Shown here: piece by piece, positions 23,377 through 32,211 of the stretch | Layout: every line of letters begins with the position of its first letter | Numbering within the stretch: the stretch's first letter is position 1 | Assembly (NCBI GenBank): GCA_021824095.1 | Contig: JAKALQ010000010.1 | Location: 1 to 35,728 of the forward strand | Length of the DNA stretch: 35,728 nucleotides | DNA from: Actinomycetes bacterium | Lineage (GTDB): Bacteria > Actinomycetota > Actinomycetes > S36-B12 > UBA5976 | Reading direction: 5' to 3' | The notes under the pieces: model-generated | Database searches by the model: none | The model's input: the letters and a program-made list of their open reading frames with translations, nothing else | What the model was told of the DNA's origin: nothing | Position numbers and translations under genes: made by a program

Positions 23377-24189
23377 TCAGGTGGGCTGGTGCGCGGCGCG
23401 GCGTCCGATGCGTCGGAACATCCACACGGCCGCCAGGCCGACGATGAGGGCTGTGTAGTCGTTGAGGCGCACCCCGAAGAAGTGGTGCGCGGTGTCGATG
23501 CGGAAGGACTCGACGATGAAGCGCACCACGCAGTAGAGCGCGACGTAGAGGGCGAACAGCTGCCCGGGGACGAGCCGGTGCCGGGCATCCATGCGCAGCA
23601 GGATGGTGCCGACGATGACGCAGCCGATGAGCTCGTAGAGGAAGGTGGGCTGGAAGGTCGCGTACTGCGTGTAGCCGGCGGGCCGGTGCGCGAGGTCGAT
23701 CTCGAGCCCCCACGGCACGGTGGTGGGACGGCCGAAGAGCTCCTGATTGAACCAGTTGCCGAGGCGCCCGATGGCCTGTGCGAACACGATGCCGGGCGCG
23801 AGGGTGTCGGCGAAGTCGGCGATGGCGATGCCACGACGTCGACAGCCCACCGCAGCCCCCGCGAACCCGAGGGCCACGGCACCCCAGATGCCGAGGCCAC
23901 CCCTCCAGATGCTCAGCGCTGCGATGATGCCGCGGCCGCCGGGTGCGAAGTAGGTCTGCCAGTCGGTGGTGAGGTGGTACAGGCGCCCGCCGATGATGCC
24001 GGCCGGCACCGCCCACATGGCGACGTCGAGCACCTCCTCACGGTTGTGCCCGCGCGCCTCCCACCGATGCTGCCCGAGGAGCACGGCCACGACGATGCCC
24101 GTGAGGATCGCCAGCGCGTAGGCGCGCACCGGCACGGGGCCGAGCCACCACACCCCCTGCGGCGGGCTCGGGATGCTCGCCACGAGCAT
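23377..24189 (-). CDS. lgt: Prolipoprotein diacylglyceryl transferase
   Basis: Integral membrane enzyme that attaches diacylglycerol to the lipobox cysteine of prelipoproteins. The 270-residue protein has about seven hydrophobic segments (for example 24-40, 99-116 and 182-197), the Lgt signature GRLGNWFNQE (141-150), and FQPTFLYE (179-186). The conserved HGGL-type motif reads IWRGGLGIWG, with R96 where E. coli has the histidine. Start ATG 24189 lies 5 bases after the preceding stop. GTG 24198, overlapping that stop by 4 bases, is an equally plausible start and would add three residues. The position between the trp genes and gltB is common in Actinobacteria. Confidence 0.95.
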   Translation of the reverse strand: MLVASIPSPPQGVWWLGPVPVRAYALAILTGIVVAVLLGQHRWEARGHNREEVLDVAMWAVPAGIIGGRLYHLTTDWQTYFAPGGRGIIAALSIWRGGLGIWGAVALGFAGAAVGCRRRGIAIADFADTLAPGIVFAQAIGRLGNWFNQELFGRPTTVPWGLEIDLAHRPAGYTQYATFQPTFLYELIGCVIVGTILLRMDARHRLVPGQLFALYVALYCVVRFIVESFRIDTAHHFFGVRLNDYTALIVGLAAVWMFRRIGRRAAHQPT

Positions 24190-24194
24190 GCGCG

Positions 24195-24959
24195 TCACTT
24201 CTTGTGGGCGTTGATGTAGGCGGTGAAGGAGGTGAGGTCCTTCAGGGCGGTGTCCGGGAGCGTCGTGCCGTCGAGCTGGACGGTGGGCGTGCCCTGGATG
24301 CCCTGGTTGAGGAACTCCTGGTAGGAGTTGTCGGCCCACCCGAGGTAGGTGCCAGCGTCGAAGCACTTGTTGAAGGCGTCGAGCTTGCTGCCGGTGAGGC
24401 CCGCCTTCGCGCCGAGCGAACGCAGCAGCTGGTCGCTGAAGCCGTCACCCTCGTTGGCAGGCTGGTTCTCGTAGATGAGCGTGTGGTACTGCAGACCGAC
24501 ACCCTGGTCGATGGCGCAGCCGAGACCGTTGAGGGCGCGGCGCGAGGCGTGGTTGCTCTGCGGCAGGTTCTGGTCGATGAAGGTCGCCATGCGGTACTCG
24601 ACGTTCACGGTGCTGTCGGCGGCGAGCTTCTGCACGGTGGTGCCGAAGGTCTGCTCGAACATGCGGCAGATGGGGCACTGCGGGTCCTCGTAGATCACGA
24701 GGGTGGACTTGGCCGGGTCGATCGGCTTCAGCGGCCAGCCATAGGAACCGGCGAGGGTGCCCTTCGGCTGCGGTGCACCGGCACTCGCATGCGGCTTCGA
24801 GGCCTGCGCCCCGAGGTAGCCGGCGAGGACGATGCCGATGACGACAACCGCCACGGCAATACCACCGAAGATCTTGATGCGCTGGTCACGCTTGGCGGCG
24901 ATCTCCGCCTCCGCACGCGCGGCCGCCGCCTGTGCGCGACGGTCGTTCTCCTTGGCCAT
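24195..24959 (-). CDS. Membrane-anchored DsbA-like thiol-disulfide oxidoreductase
   Basis: A 254-residue protein with a charged, alanine-rich cytoplasmic N-terminus (1-28), one membrane helix (about 30-50), and an extracytoplasmic thioredoxin-fold domain. The active site is C95-P-I-C98 in YEDPQCPICRMFEQ, and the cis-proline loop is GTPTV (P225). Two further cysteines (C148, C199) could form a structural disulfide, as in other actinobacterial DsbA-like proteins. The likely role is oxidation or isomerisation of cysteines in secreted proteins; the exact redox direction cannot be read from sequence. ATG 24959 has GGAGG 6 bases upstream. It is directly followed by lgt, another envelope-protein maturation enzyme, so the two probably share a transcript. 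Confidence 0.92.
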   Translation of the reverse strand: MAKENDRRAQAAAARAEAEIAAKRDQRIKIFGGIAVAVVVIGIVLAGYLGAQASKPHASAGAPQPKGTLAGSYGWPLKPIDPAKSTLVIYEDPQCPICRMFEQTFGTTVQKLAADSTVNVEYRMATFIDQNLPQSNHASRRALNGLGCAIDQGVGLQYHTLIYENQPANEGDGFSDQLLRSLGAKAGLTGSKLDAFNKCFDAGTYLGWADNSYQEFLNQGIQGTPTVQLDGTTLPDTALKDLTSFTAYINAHKK

Positions 24960-24971
24960 GCTGTACCTCCA

Positions 24972-24983
24972 GCGGGAAGACTA
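24972..24983 (-). promoter_or_regulatory. Candidate -10 region before the DsbA-like gene
   Basis: TAGTCTTCCCGC on the minus strand in the 31-base trpA-dsbA gap, ending 12 bases before the start codon. TAGTCT fits an actinobacterial -10, and a near copy stands before trpC. No good -35 is visible. If real, the transcript would have a very short leader containing the GGAGG site. Confidence 0.3.
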
Positions 24984-24990
24984 CGGGTGG

Positions 24991-25791
24991 TCAGGCGCGC
25001 CGCGTGCCGGCTGCCAGATTCCTTGCAAGATCCGCAACCGCGACCAGGGCGGCAGGCATGTCGGGCGCGTCGATGACCGCGCGCACAAAGGCCGAACCGA
25101 CGATGACGCCGTCGGCGTACCGCGCGATGTCGGCCACCTGCTCGGGGGTGGACACCCCCAGGCCGACGGCGACCGGACGGTCGGTGACCGCACGCGTGCG
25201 CGTGACGAGGGACTCCGCCTGCGTCGACAGCGAGGTGCGCGCGCCGGTGACGCCCATGAGCGATGCCGCGTAGACGAAACCCGTCGTGGACTGCGTCACG
25301 ATGCCGAGGCGCTCGGTGGTGGATGACGGCGCCACGAGGAAGACGCGCGCGATGCCGTGGGCGTCGGTGGCACGAATCCAGGGGCGGGCCTCCTCGGGTG
25401 TGAGGTCGGGGGTGATGACGCCGACCCCACCAGCGGCAGCCAACTCCGTGGCAAAGGCCTCGACGCCGTGGTGCTCGATGGGGTTCCAGTACGACATCAC
25501 GAGGGTGGGCGCCCCGGTGGCGGCGGTAGCGGCGACGACCCGCAGCACGTCCGACGTGCGCGTGCCCTGCGCGAGCGCCTGTTCGACGGCGCGCTGGATG
25601 ATGGGGCCGTCCATGAGCGGATCGCTGTAGGGCAGGCCGATCTCGACGATGTCGACGCCACCCGCAACCATGGCGGCGATGCAGGCGATGGAGTCGTCGA
25701 CGGTCGGGAAGCCGGCCGGGAAGTAGCCGATGAGCGCGGCACGCCCCTCGTCCTGGGCTCGGGCAAAGGCGGCGTCGAGGGCGGCGTTCAT
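24991..25791 (-). CDS. trpA: Tryptophan synthase alpha chain
   Basis: Cleaves indole-3-glycerol phosphate to indole, which is channelled to TrpB. The 266-residue TIM-barrel protein contains the catalytic E50 and D61 in the EIGLPYSDPLMDGP motif, then MSYWNPI, the flexible LVAPSSTTERL loop and the phosphate-binding VGLGVSTPEQ and GSAFV. ATG 25791 shares one base with the trpB stop (TGATG). A longer in-frame upstream reading lies inside trpB and is rejected. Length is normal. Confidence 0.97.
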   Translation of the reverse strand: MNAALDAAFARAQDEGRAALIGYFPAGFPTVDDSIACIAAMVAGGVDIVEIGLPYSDPLMDGPIIQRAVEQALAQGTRTSDVLRVVAATAATGAPTLVMSYWNPIEHHGVEAFATELAAAGGVGVITPDLTPEEARPWIRATDAHGIARVFLVAPSSTTERLGIVTQSTTGFVYAASLMGVTGARTSLSTQAESLVTRTRAVTDRPVAVGLGVSTPEQVADIARYADGVIVGSAFVRAVIDAPDMPAALVAVADLARNLAAGTRRA

Positions 25792-26984
25792 CACACGTCC
25801 GCCAATCCGAACCAGCGTGCCGCGGTGACGACGTCCTTGTCGCCCCGGCCCGACAGGTTCACGACGATCGTGGCATCCGGGCCCAGCTCGTGCCCGAGGT
25901 GGATGGCGCCGGCGAGCGCATGCGCGCTCTCGATCGCGGGGATGATGCCCTCGGTGCGGCACAGCAGCGCGAAGGCGTCCATGGCGCGATCGTCGTTCAC
26001 GGGCAGGTACTGGGCGCGGCCGGAGTCCTTGAGCCAGGCATGCTCCGGGCCGACGCTCGGGTAGTCCAGCCCGGCACTGATGGAGTGCGACTCGATGGTC
26101 TGCCCATCGGCATCCTGCATGACGTAGGAGCGGGCACCGTGGAGCACGCCGGGCTCGCCGCCGGTGAGGCAGGCGGAGTGGCGTCCGGTCTCGACCCCCT
26201 CGCCACCGGCCTCGAAGCCCCATAGGGCCACGGGGTCGTCGAGGAATGCGTGGAAGATGCCGATGGCATTGCTGCCGCCGCCGACGCAGGCGGCCACGGC
26301 CGTGGGCAGCGCGCCGGTGGCCTCGAGGATCTGCTCGCGCGCCTCGATGCCGATGATGCGGTGGAAGTCACGCACCATCTCCGGGAAGGGGTGGGCACCG
26401 GCAACGGTGCCGAGGAGGTAGTGCGTGGTGTCGACGTTCGTCACCCAGTCGCGCATGGCCTCGTTGATGGCGTCCTTCAGGGTGCGGGAACCCGAGGTGA
26501 CGGGGATGACCTCGGCACCGAGCAGTCGCATACGGGCCACGTTGAGTGCCTGCCGCTGGGTGTCGACCTCGCCCATGTAGACGACGCAGTCGAGGCCCAT
26601 GAGTGCGGCCGCGGTGGCCGTGGCGACACCATGCTGGCCGGCGCCCGTCTCGGCGATGACCCGCGTCTTGCCCATGCGCTTCGTGAGCAGGGCCTGCCCG
26701 AGCACGTTGTTGATCTTGTGCGAGCCGGTGTGGTTGAGGTCCTCGCGCTTGAGGAAGATGCGCGCGCCCCCGGCATGCTGCGAGAAGCGCGTGGCCTCCG
26801 TGAGCGGTGAGGGGCGGCCGGTGTAGGTGCGGTGCAGGTGCGCGAGCTCGGCGAGGAACGCCGGGTCGCCCTTGGCCTTGCGATAGGCCTCGTCAAGTTC
26901 ATCGAAGGCCGCCATGAGGGCCTCGGGCACGAAGCGCCCACCGAACTGTCCGAAGTGGCCGCTGCTGTCGGGCATCTGCTCCAT
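25791..26984 (-). CDS. trpB: Tryptophan synthase beta chain
   Basis: Pyridoxal-phosphate enzyme that condenses indole with serine to give tryptophan. The 397-residue protein starts with [16 protein letters not shown], the usual TrpB1 start. It has the PLP lysine K90 in [22 protein letters not shown], and the phosphate-binding glycine loop [13 protein letters not shown] 26984 is 5 bases beyond the trpC stop. A second ATG three codons later could also serve. Together with trpA it forms the standard alpha2-beta2 enzyme. Confidence 0.97.
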   Translation of the reverse strand: MEQMPDSSGHFGQFGGRFVPEALMAAFDELDEAYRKAKGDPAFLAELAHLHRTYTGRPSPLTEATRFSQHAGGARIFLKREDLNHTGSHKINNVLGQALLTKRMGKTRVIAETGAGQHGVATATAAALMGLDCVVYMGEVDTQRQALNVARMRLLGAEVIPVTSGSRTLKDAINEAMRDWVTNVDTTHYLLGTVAGAHPFPEMVRDFHRIIGIEAREQILEATGALPTAVAACVGGGSNAIGIFHAFLDDPVALWGFEAGGEGVETGRHSACLTGGEPGVLHGARSYVMQDADGQTIESHSISAGLDYPSVGPEHAWLKDSGRAQYLPVNDDRAMDAFALLCRTEGIIPAIESAHALAGAIHLGHELGPDATIVVNLSGRGDKDVVTAARWFGLADV

Positions 26985-26989
26985 GGCGC

Positions 26990-27796
26990 CTACCGCTCGT
27001 GGTGGATGGCGGGATGGGCTCCCGCGGTGACGAGTTGGTGCACGGACGAGCGCGGGTCGCGCCCGGTGACGAGCGATTCGCCGACGAGCACGGCGTCGGC
27101 GCCGGCCTTCGCGTAGTGCACGAGGTCCTCGGGGCCACGCACGCCGGACTCCGCCACCTTCGCGATGTGGTCGGGGATGGTGGGCGCCACCCGGGCGAAC
27201 TGGGTGCGGTCGACCTCGAGGGTGCGCAGGTCGCGGGCGTTGACGCCGATGATGCGGGCACCCGCGGCCACGGCACGCTGCACCTCGTCGGCGTCATGCA
27301 CCTCGACGAGCACCGACAGCCCGATGGACTCGGCTCGTTCATGCAGGCACTCGAGGGCGTCCTGCGTGAGGGCCGCGACGATGAGGAGCACCAGGTCGGC
27401 GCCGTGGGCGCGTGCCTCCCACAATTGGTAGGAGGACACGATGAAGTCCTTGCGCAGCACTGGGATGTCGACGGCGGCGCGCACGGCGGCCAGGTCGGCG
27501 AGGGAGCCGCCGAAGCGTCGCTCCTCGGTGAGCACGGAGATGACGTGGGCGCCACCGGCCTCGTACTCGGCGGCGAGGGAGGCGGGGTCCTCGATCTGCG
27601 CGAGGGCACCCTTGCTCGGCGAGCGGCGCTTCACCTCGGCGATGACGGCCACGCCCTCGCCCCGCAGGACCGGCAGCACGGGGTGCGTGCTCGCCATCGT
27701 GGCGACGCGGGCCTTGAGCGCCTCGAGCGGCACCTGGGCCTGACGCACCGCGAGATCCTCGCGGACACCGGCGATGATGTCGTCGAGCACCGTCAT
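26990..27796 (-). CDS. trpC: Indole-3-glycerol phosphate synthase
   Basis: Closes the indole ring from 1-(2-carboxyphenylamino)-1-deoxyribulose 5-phosphate. The 268-residue protein has [13 protein letters not shown] (catalytic lysines), [42 protein letters not shown] and [11 protein letters not shown]. It is monofunctional, with no fused TrpF domain. ATG 27796 has GGGGAGG 4 bases upstream. It follows the histidine-kinase gene after 24 bases, an unusual junction, as trpC normally follows trpE and small membrane-protein genes in Actinobacteria. Confidence 0.97.
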   Translation of the reverse strand: MTVLDDIIAGVREDLAVRQAQVPLEALKARVATMASTHPVLPVLRGEGVAVIAEVKRRSPSKGALAQIEDPASLAAEYEAGGAHVISVLTEERRFGGSLADLAAVRAAVDIPVLRKDFIVSSYQLWEARAHGADLVLLIVAALTQDALECLHERAESIGLSVLVEVHDADEVQRAVAAGARIIGVNARDLRTLEVDRTQFARVAPTIPDHIAKVAESGVRGPEDLVHYAKAGADAVLVGESLVTGRDPRSSVHQLVTAGAHPAIHHER

Positions 27797-27810
27797 GGCG
27801 CCTCCCCTCT

Positions 27811-27823
27811 GCGGGAAAGACTA
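27811..27823 (-). promoter_or_regulatory. Candidate -10 region before trpC
   Basis: TAGTCTTTCCCGC on the minus strand, whose first three bases are the stop codon of the histidine kinase. TAGTCT resembles an actinobacterial -10 and would give a leader of about 7 bases more than the GGGGAGG site. A near-identical string precedes the DsbA-like gene. No -35 is evident. Confidence 0.3.
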
Positions 27824-29266
27824 GAGGCTCGGCGACGGTGCCCCGGTCGCGGGTGCGCTGCCCCAGCGGCGGGGCAGGCGCACGAGGAAGGCCGCACCGC
27901 CCTCGGGTGAGCGGCCGGCGTAGGCGTTGCCGCCGAGCCGGGCCGAGAGCCGGCCGACGAGTGCCAGCCCGACGCCCGTGCCCACGGGGCGGATGCCGAT
28001 GTAGCGGTCGTGCAGCGCCGACGGCTCGAAGGCGACCGAGAGGTCGTCATCGTTGAGGCCCGGACCGCCGTCGCGCACCTCAAGTTCCACCACATCGTCC
28101 GGGGCGCGGAGGGCGATGACGAGGGGGCGCCCCTCCGGCGTCACGCGCAGGGCGTTCTCGCACAGGTTGTCGATGATCTGGCGGACGCGCACGGCGTCGG
28201 TGGTCATGTGCACGGGCTGCTCGGGGATCTCGGCGGAGAAGATGACCCCCTCACGCTCGCACCGGCTGCGCCACACCTGGGCGGCACCGGCGACCAATGC
28301 CCGCACGTCGATCTCCTGCGGGTCGAGGCGTAGTTCGACCGCACCCATGCGCGACAGGTCGAGCAGGTCGTGGACGAGGCGCTGCAGGCGCTCGGACTCC
28401 GCATGCATGACGGCGCCCGTCTCCTCGACGTCCTCCCCGGCGATGATGCCGTCCTTCAGGGCCTCGGCGTAGCCGGTGATGGCGGTGAGCGGCGTGCGCA
28501 GCTCGTGCGACACGGAGAGCAGGAACTGCCGCTGCCGGTCCTCGCTGTTCGCGAGGGCGTCGGAGAGTTCGTTCATGGATCGTGCGAGACCCGCGAACTC
28601 GGCCACACCGCCCTCGACGAGGCGCACGTCCCGCGAGCCACCCGCCATGCGCTGGGCCGCGGCGACCGCAGCGCGGATGGGAGCAGTCGCGCGCCGCGTG
28701 TAGAAGGTGACGGCCGCCATGGCGAAGAGCGCGACCACGAAGGCCGCGTAGCCCATCTTGAGCAGCAGCACCCGCGTGGGATGGTCGGCCACCGACTCCG
28801 GCTCCGTGACGTACAGCGCGTAGCCGGCGTCAAGGCCGCGGTACTCGTAGAGGACGGCGGTGCCATTGGCGTCGACGCGGATGTCGCTCACGCTGCCGTG
28901 CGCATTGGCCGATGCGTCGGAGGCGCGCATGGGCGACGACACCGGTGACCCCGGGGGGACGAGCACGGCGGTCACATGGTGGTCGCGCAGGATCTCGAGG
29001 ATCTGCGCGGGGATCGTGGTGCTGCCGGCGAGTGTGGGCCCGTCAAGGAAGCGCGCGAGCGCGTCGGCCTGGTTGCCGAGCGCGCTGCGCGCCTGCTCGA
29101 TGGAGGAGGACTTGACGAACGGGAAGGCCACGCCGATGACGACCGAGAAGGCCACGAAGAGCGACACCGCGACGATGGCGGCGATGCGGGTGGCCAGCGG
29201 TCGGCCACGCCGCGTGACGACACGCGCACCGACGGGCTCCGCTCGGAAGCGGCCGCCGTCATTCAT
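27821..29266 (-). CDS. Membrane sensor histidine kinase
   Basis: The 481-residue sensor of a two-component pair. Membrane helices at about 26-50 and 168-188 enclose an extracytoplasmic sensor region of some 115 residues that has no recognised ligand-binding motif. A HAMP linker follows (about 190-242). The phospho-acceptor histidine is H254 in SVSHELRTPLTAITGYAEAL. The ATPase domain has the N box (NLCENALRVT, 367-376), a G1 box (DGGPGL, 399-404) and a G2 box (GTGVGLAL, 429-436). All catalytic boxes are present. ATG 29266 overlaps the response-regulator stop by 8 bases. The signal is unknown. Its place before trpC could mean co-transcription with trp genes rather than a role in their control. 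Confidence 0.93.
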   Translation of the reverse strand: MNDGGRFRAEPVGARVVTRRGRPLATRIAAIVAVSLFVAFSVVIGVAFPFVKSSSIEQARSALGNQADALARFLDGPTLAGSTTIPAQILEILRDHHVTAVLVPPGSPVSSPMRASDASANAHGSVSDIRVDANGTAVLYEYRGLDAGYALYVTEPESVADHPTRVLLLKMGYAAFVVALFAMAAVTFYTRRATAPIRAAVAAAQRMAGGSRDVRLVEGGVAEFAGLARSMNELSDALANSEDRQRQFLLSVSHELRTPLTAITGYAEALKDGIIAGEDVEETGAVMHAESERLQRLVHDLLDLSRMGAVELRLDPQEIDVRALVAGAAQVWRSRCEREGVIFSAEIPEQPVHMTTDAVRVRQIIDNLCENALRVTPEGRPLVIALRAPDDVVELEVRDGGPGLNDDDLSVAFEPSALHDRYIGIRPVGTGVGLALVGRLSARLGGNAYAGRSPEGGAAFLVRLPRRWGSAPATGAPSPSL

Positions 29267-29978
29267 CGCTGTCGGAACCGCCCTGCTGCTCCCCCGGCGG
29301 CTCGGCGCCGTAGCCGACGCCGCGGACCGTGCGGATGGGGCTGGCGTCGCCGAGCTTGGCCCGCACCTGCGCCACGTGCACGTCGACCGTGCGGGTGGTG
29401 ACGACGGCGGCGTAGCCCCAGACATCGGCAAGCAGCTGCTCGCGGGAGATGATGCGACCCGGGCGCGACATGAGGTGCGCGAGCAGGTCGAACTCGGTGG
29501 CCGTGAACACGACCTCCTGACCGCGGACGGTGACGCGGCGTGCGGCCTTGTCGATGGTGACCTCGCCCATCGTGATGGTCTCATCGTCGCCCTGCACGGC
29601 CCGCTCACTGCGGCGCACGGCCGCGCGCACTCGGGCCACCACCTCGCGGGGGCTGAAGGGCTTCGTGATGTAGTCGTCACCGCCGAGTTCGAGGCCGAGG
29701 ACACGATCGACTTCGTCATCGCGCGCGGTGCAGAAGAGCACCGGCGTCCAGATGCCCTCGGCACGGAGGATGCGGCACACCTCGACCCCGTCGGGGCCGG
29801 GGATGCCGACGTCGAGGAGGATCGCACTCGGGTGCAGGGTGCGGGCGGCCTTCAGGGCGCCCTCACCCGTCGTCTCGATGTGCACGCCGAAGCCGGCCTT
29901 CGACAGGTAGAGCTTGTGCAGGTCGGCGATGTGGCGTTCGTCCTCGACGACGAGGATCAGTCCGTGTGCGGTACTCAC
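29259..29978 (-). CDS. OmpR/PhoB-family response regulator
   Basis: DNA-binding partner of the adjoining kinase. The 239-residue protein has a receiver domain with acidic residues in VVEDE, phospho-acceptor D56 in ILLDVGIPGPDG and K106 in ITKPFSPRE. A C-terminal winged helix follows (about 138-230), with FTATEFDLLAHLMSRPGR, WGY, TRTVDVHVAQVRAKLG and IRTVRGVGYG. GTG 29978 gives the normal start (LILVVEDE), and no strong ribosome-binding site precedes it. The 65-base upstream gap has two small dyads, GCGTG-GCA-CACGC (29986-29998) and GGTGCACC (30012-30019). These could be operators, including autoregulation, but that is a guess. Confidence 0.93.
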   Translation of the reverse strand: MSTAHGLILVVEDERHIADLHKLYLSKAGFGVHIETTGEGALKAARTLHPSAILLDVGIPGPDGVEVCRILRAEGIWTPVLFCTARDDEVDRVLGLELGGDDYITKPFSPREVVARVRAAVRRSERAVQGDDETITMGEVTIDKAARRVTVRGQEVVFTATEFDLLAHLMSRPGRIISREQLLADVWGYAAVVTTRTVDVHVAQVRAKLGDASPIRTVRGVGYGAEPPGEQQGGSDSDE

Positions 29979-30043
29979 GGGCCTAGCGTGGCACACGCCT
30001 TACAAAAGTCCGGTGCACCCGGGGTTCGGGAATTGTCAGTCGC

Positions 30044-30244
30044 TCAGGAGCGGGCCGGGCGCTGCCCGAATCCCATGAGCTGCAGCACCTTGCCGGAGAG
30101 CCCACCGATGGCGGCGAGCACGACGGCAGCCCAGAACACCGGCCAGTTGCCGATGAGGATGCCGATCGCGCCGACGAGGAAGGCGGCCATGATGATGGCG
30201 ACCGCGGTCCATGCCGCGACGGTGTTGCCGTGGTTCGCTGCCAT
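30044..30244 (-). CDS. Small membrane protein, HGxxPAAW-like family
   Basis: A 66-residue protein with two hydrophobic helices (about 11-32 and 34-54) separated by GNWP. The start MAANHGNTVAAWTAV resembles the small actinobacterial HGxxPAAW proteins, but the conserved proline is valine here (HGNTVAAW). These proteins are regularly encoded beside trpE/trpC, and no function is established. ATG 30244 has GGGAGG 7 bases upstream, which strongly supports translation. The gene stands alone between two gaps of 69 and 65 bases. The larger membrane protein often found with it in trp clusters of other Actinobacteria is absent here. Confidence 0.85.
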   Translation of the reverse strand: MAANHGNTVAAWTAVAIIMAAFLVGAIGILIGNWPVFWAAVVLAAIGGLSGKVLQLMGFGQRPARS

Positions 30245-30313
30245 TCGGTGTCCTCCCAGGGTGCGCGGGCACAGTCTTGCACAGCGGTCGGCGACCCCTG
30301 CGTCGTGTCGGCG

Positions 30314-31867
30314 TCAGGCGCCGACGTGTGCGATGGTGGCGGCGACCGCGACGGCCCGCAGCACGGCACGGGCCTTGTTCTCGCACTCGGTGCACTCGGT
30401 CTCGGGCACCGAGTCGGCGACGATCCCGGCCCCGGCCTGCACATAGGCGACCCCGTCGCGGAGCATCGCGGTGCGGATAGCGATCGCGGTGTCCATGTTG
30501 CCGGCGAAGTCGAAGTAGCCGACGCAGCCGCCGTAGGGGCCGCGCCGCACCGGCTCGAGGGCGTCGATGATCTCCATGGCCCGCGGCTTCGGCGCACCCG
30601 AGAGGGTGCCGGCCGGGAATGTGGAGGCGAGCAGGTCGTAGGCGGTGCGGTCGTCACGCAGGCGCCCGGTGACCGTCGACACGATGTGCATGACGTGCGA
30701 GTAGCGCTCGATGGTCATGAAGTCGACCACCTCGACCGAGCCGGGCACGCACACGCGCCCGAGGTCGTTGCGTCCGAGGTCGACGAGCATGAGGTGCTCT
30801 GCGCGCTCCTTGGGGTCGTGCAGGAGATCCTTGGCCAGCAGGGCGTCATCCTCAGGGGTGGCGCCGCGCGGTCGGGTGCCGGCGATGGGGTGCAGGAGGG
30901 CGCGGCGGTCCTGCAGCCGCACGAGTGCCTCAGGGCTGGAGCCGACGATGTCGAAGGCGACGCGCTCGGGCAGGTCGGGGCCGTCGGCGATCTCGGGGAT
31001 GCGGAAGACGTACATGTAGGGGCTGGGGTTCGAGACCCGGAGCACGCGGTACACGTCGAGCGCCGAGGCCGGGGTGGTGACCTCGAAGCGCTGCGAGAGC
31101 ACGATCTGGAAGGCGTCACCGGCGCGGATGTGCTCCTTGCAGGTCTCGACGTCGGCGAGGTACTGCGCCCGTGGGGTGCGGGAGATGACGACCGGCTCCG
31201 CGGTGACGTCCCACACCGCGGCCGTGGCCGGCATGGGCGCGCCGAGGTCGGCCTCCATGGCGTCGAGGCGGGCGACGGCGTCGGCCCAGGCCTCGTCCAT
31301 GCGGGCATCGGTGGCATCCCAGTTGATGGCGTTGGCGACGAGCAGCACGGTGCCGTCGGCGTGGTCGAGCACGGCGACGTCGGTGGCGAGCAGCATGGCG
31401 AGCTCGGGCACCTGCAGGTCGTCCACCGCATGGTCGCCGATGCGCTCCCAGTTGCGCACCGCGTCGTAGCCGACCATGCCCACCATGCCGCCGGTGAAGG
31501 GCGGGAGGCCCGGCAGGGGCTCGGTGTGGAGCAGGGCAAGCGTGTCGCGCAGGGCCGCGAGGGCGTTGCCCTCCGTGGGCACGCCGACGGGTGGGGTGCC
31601 GAGCCAGCGGGCCTGGCCGTCGACCGAGGTGAGCATGGCACGCGAGCGCACGCCGACGATGGAGAAGCGCGACCACACCCGACCGTGCTCGGCCGACTCG
31701 AGCAGGAAGGTGCCCGCCTGCTCGCGGGCCAGTTTGCGGTAGAGGCCGATGGGCGTCTCGGCGTCGGCGAGGAGGCGACGCACCACGGGGATGACGCGAC
31801 GACCCTCGCGCGCGAGGGTGCGGAAGCCGGCGAGGTCGGGCGTGGAGACGCCGAGGCGGTCAGGCAT
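30314..31867 (-). CDS. trpE: Anthranilate synthase component I
   Basis: Makes anthranilate from chorismate, first step of tryptophan synthesis, with ammonia from a TrpG subunit not found in this window. The 517-residue protein has the tryptophan-binding feedback motif LLES (55-58) in the N-terminal domain. The chorismate-binding domain contains [52 protein letters not shown] and the C-terminal [18 protein letters not shown] and [27 protein letters not shown] together with LLES favours anthranilate synthase over aminodeoxychorismate or salicylate synthase. ATG 31867 overlaps the hisI stop by 8 bases, so the his and trp genes are physically joined here. Confidence 0.96.
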   Translation of the reverse strand: MPDRLGVSTPDLAGFRTLAREGRRVIPVVRRLLADAETPIGLYRKLAREQAGTFLLESAEHGRVWSRFSIVGVRSRAMLTSVDGQARWLGTPPVGVPTEGNALAALRDTLALLHTEPLPGLPPFTGGMVGMVGYDAVRNWERIGDHAVDDLQVPELAMLLATDVAVLDHADGTVLLVANAINWDATDARMDEAWADAVARLDAMEADLGAPMPATAAVWDVTAEPVVISRTPRAQYLADVETCKEHIRAGDAFQIVLSQRFEVTTPASALDVYRVLRVSNPSPYMYVFRIPEIADGPDLPERVAFDIVGSSPEALVRLQDRRALLHPIAGTRPRGATPEDDALLAKDLLHDPKERAEHLMLVDLGRNDLGRVCVPGSVEVVDFMTIERYSHVMHIVSTVTGRLRDDRTAYDLLASTFPAGTLSGAPKPRAMEIIDALEPVRRGPYGGCVGYFDFAGNMDTAIAIRTAMLRDGVAYVQAGAGIVADSVPETECTECENKARAVLRAVAVAATIAHVGA

Positions 31868-32210
31868 GGTCGTCCCCGAGGATGAGGTCGCCGTCGAAGC
31901 AGGTGGTGGTGCCGGTGTGGCAGGCGGGTCCGGTCTGGTCGACGACGTAGAGCACGGTGTCGCCGTCGCAGTCGAGGCGCACCTCGCGCACATGCTGCAC
32001 GTGCCCCGAGGTCTCGCCCTTCACCCACTGCGCATTGCGGCTCCGGCTGAAGTAGGTGGCCCGCCGGGTGGCGAGGGTGTGGGCGAGCGCGTCGGCGTCG
32101 GCCCAGGCCATCATGAGCACGGCCCGGCTCGCGTGGTCCTGCACGACGACCGGTACGAGGCCGGTGTCGGCGAAGCGGATGCGGGTGGCGACGGTGGCGT
32201 CGAGCGGCAT
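31860..32210 (-). CDS. hisI: Phosphoribosyl-AMP cyclohydrolase
   Basis: Third enzyme of histidine synthesis; opens the adenine ring of phosphoribosyl-AMP. The 116-residue protein is monofunctional (no fused HisE pyrophosphohydrolase), as usual in Actinobacteria. Zinc-binding cysteines are C81, C97 and C104 in the region [15 protein letters not shown] / ACHTGTTTC. Other signatures are [14 protein letters not shown] and [21 protein letters not shown] 32210 follows the hisF stop by one base. A longer in-frame reading upstream lies inside hisF and is rejected. Confidence 0.96.
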   Translation of the reverse strand: MPLDATVATRIRFADTGLVPVVVQDHASRAVLMMAWADADALAHTLATRRATYFSRSRNAQWVKGETSGHVQHVREVRLDCDGDTVLYVVDQTGPACHTGTTTCFDGDLILGDDHA

Positions 32211-32211
32211 G

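Noticed and set aside
30245-30313. Tryptophan leader peptide or T-box downstream of trpE
   Set aside because: The 69-base gap has a ribosome-binding site for the small membrane protein but no Trp-rich micro-ORF, T-box sequence or attenuator hairpin.
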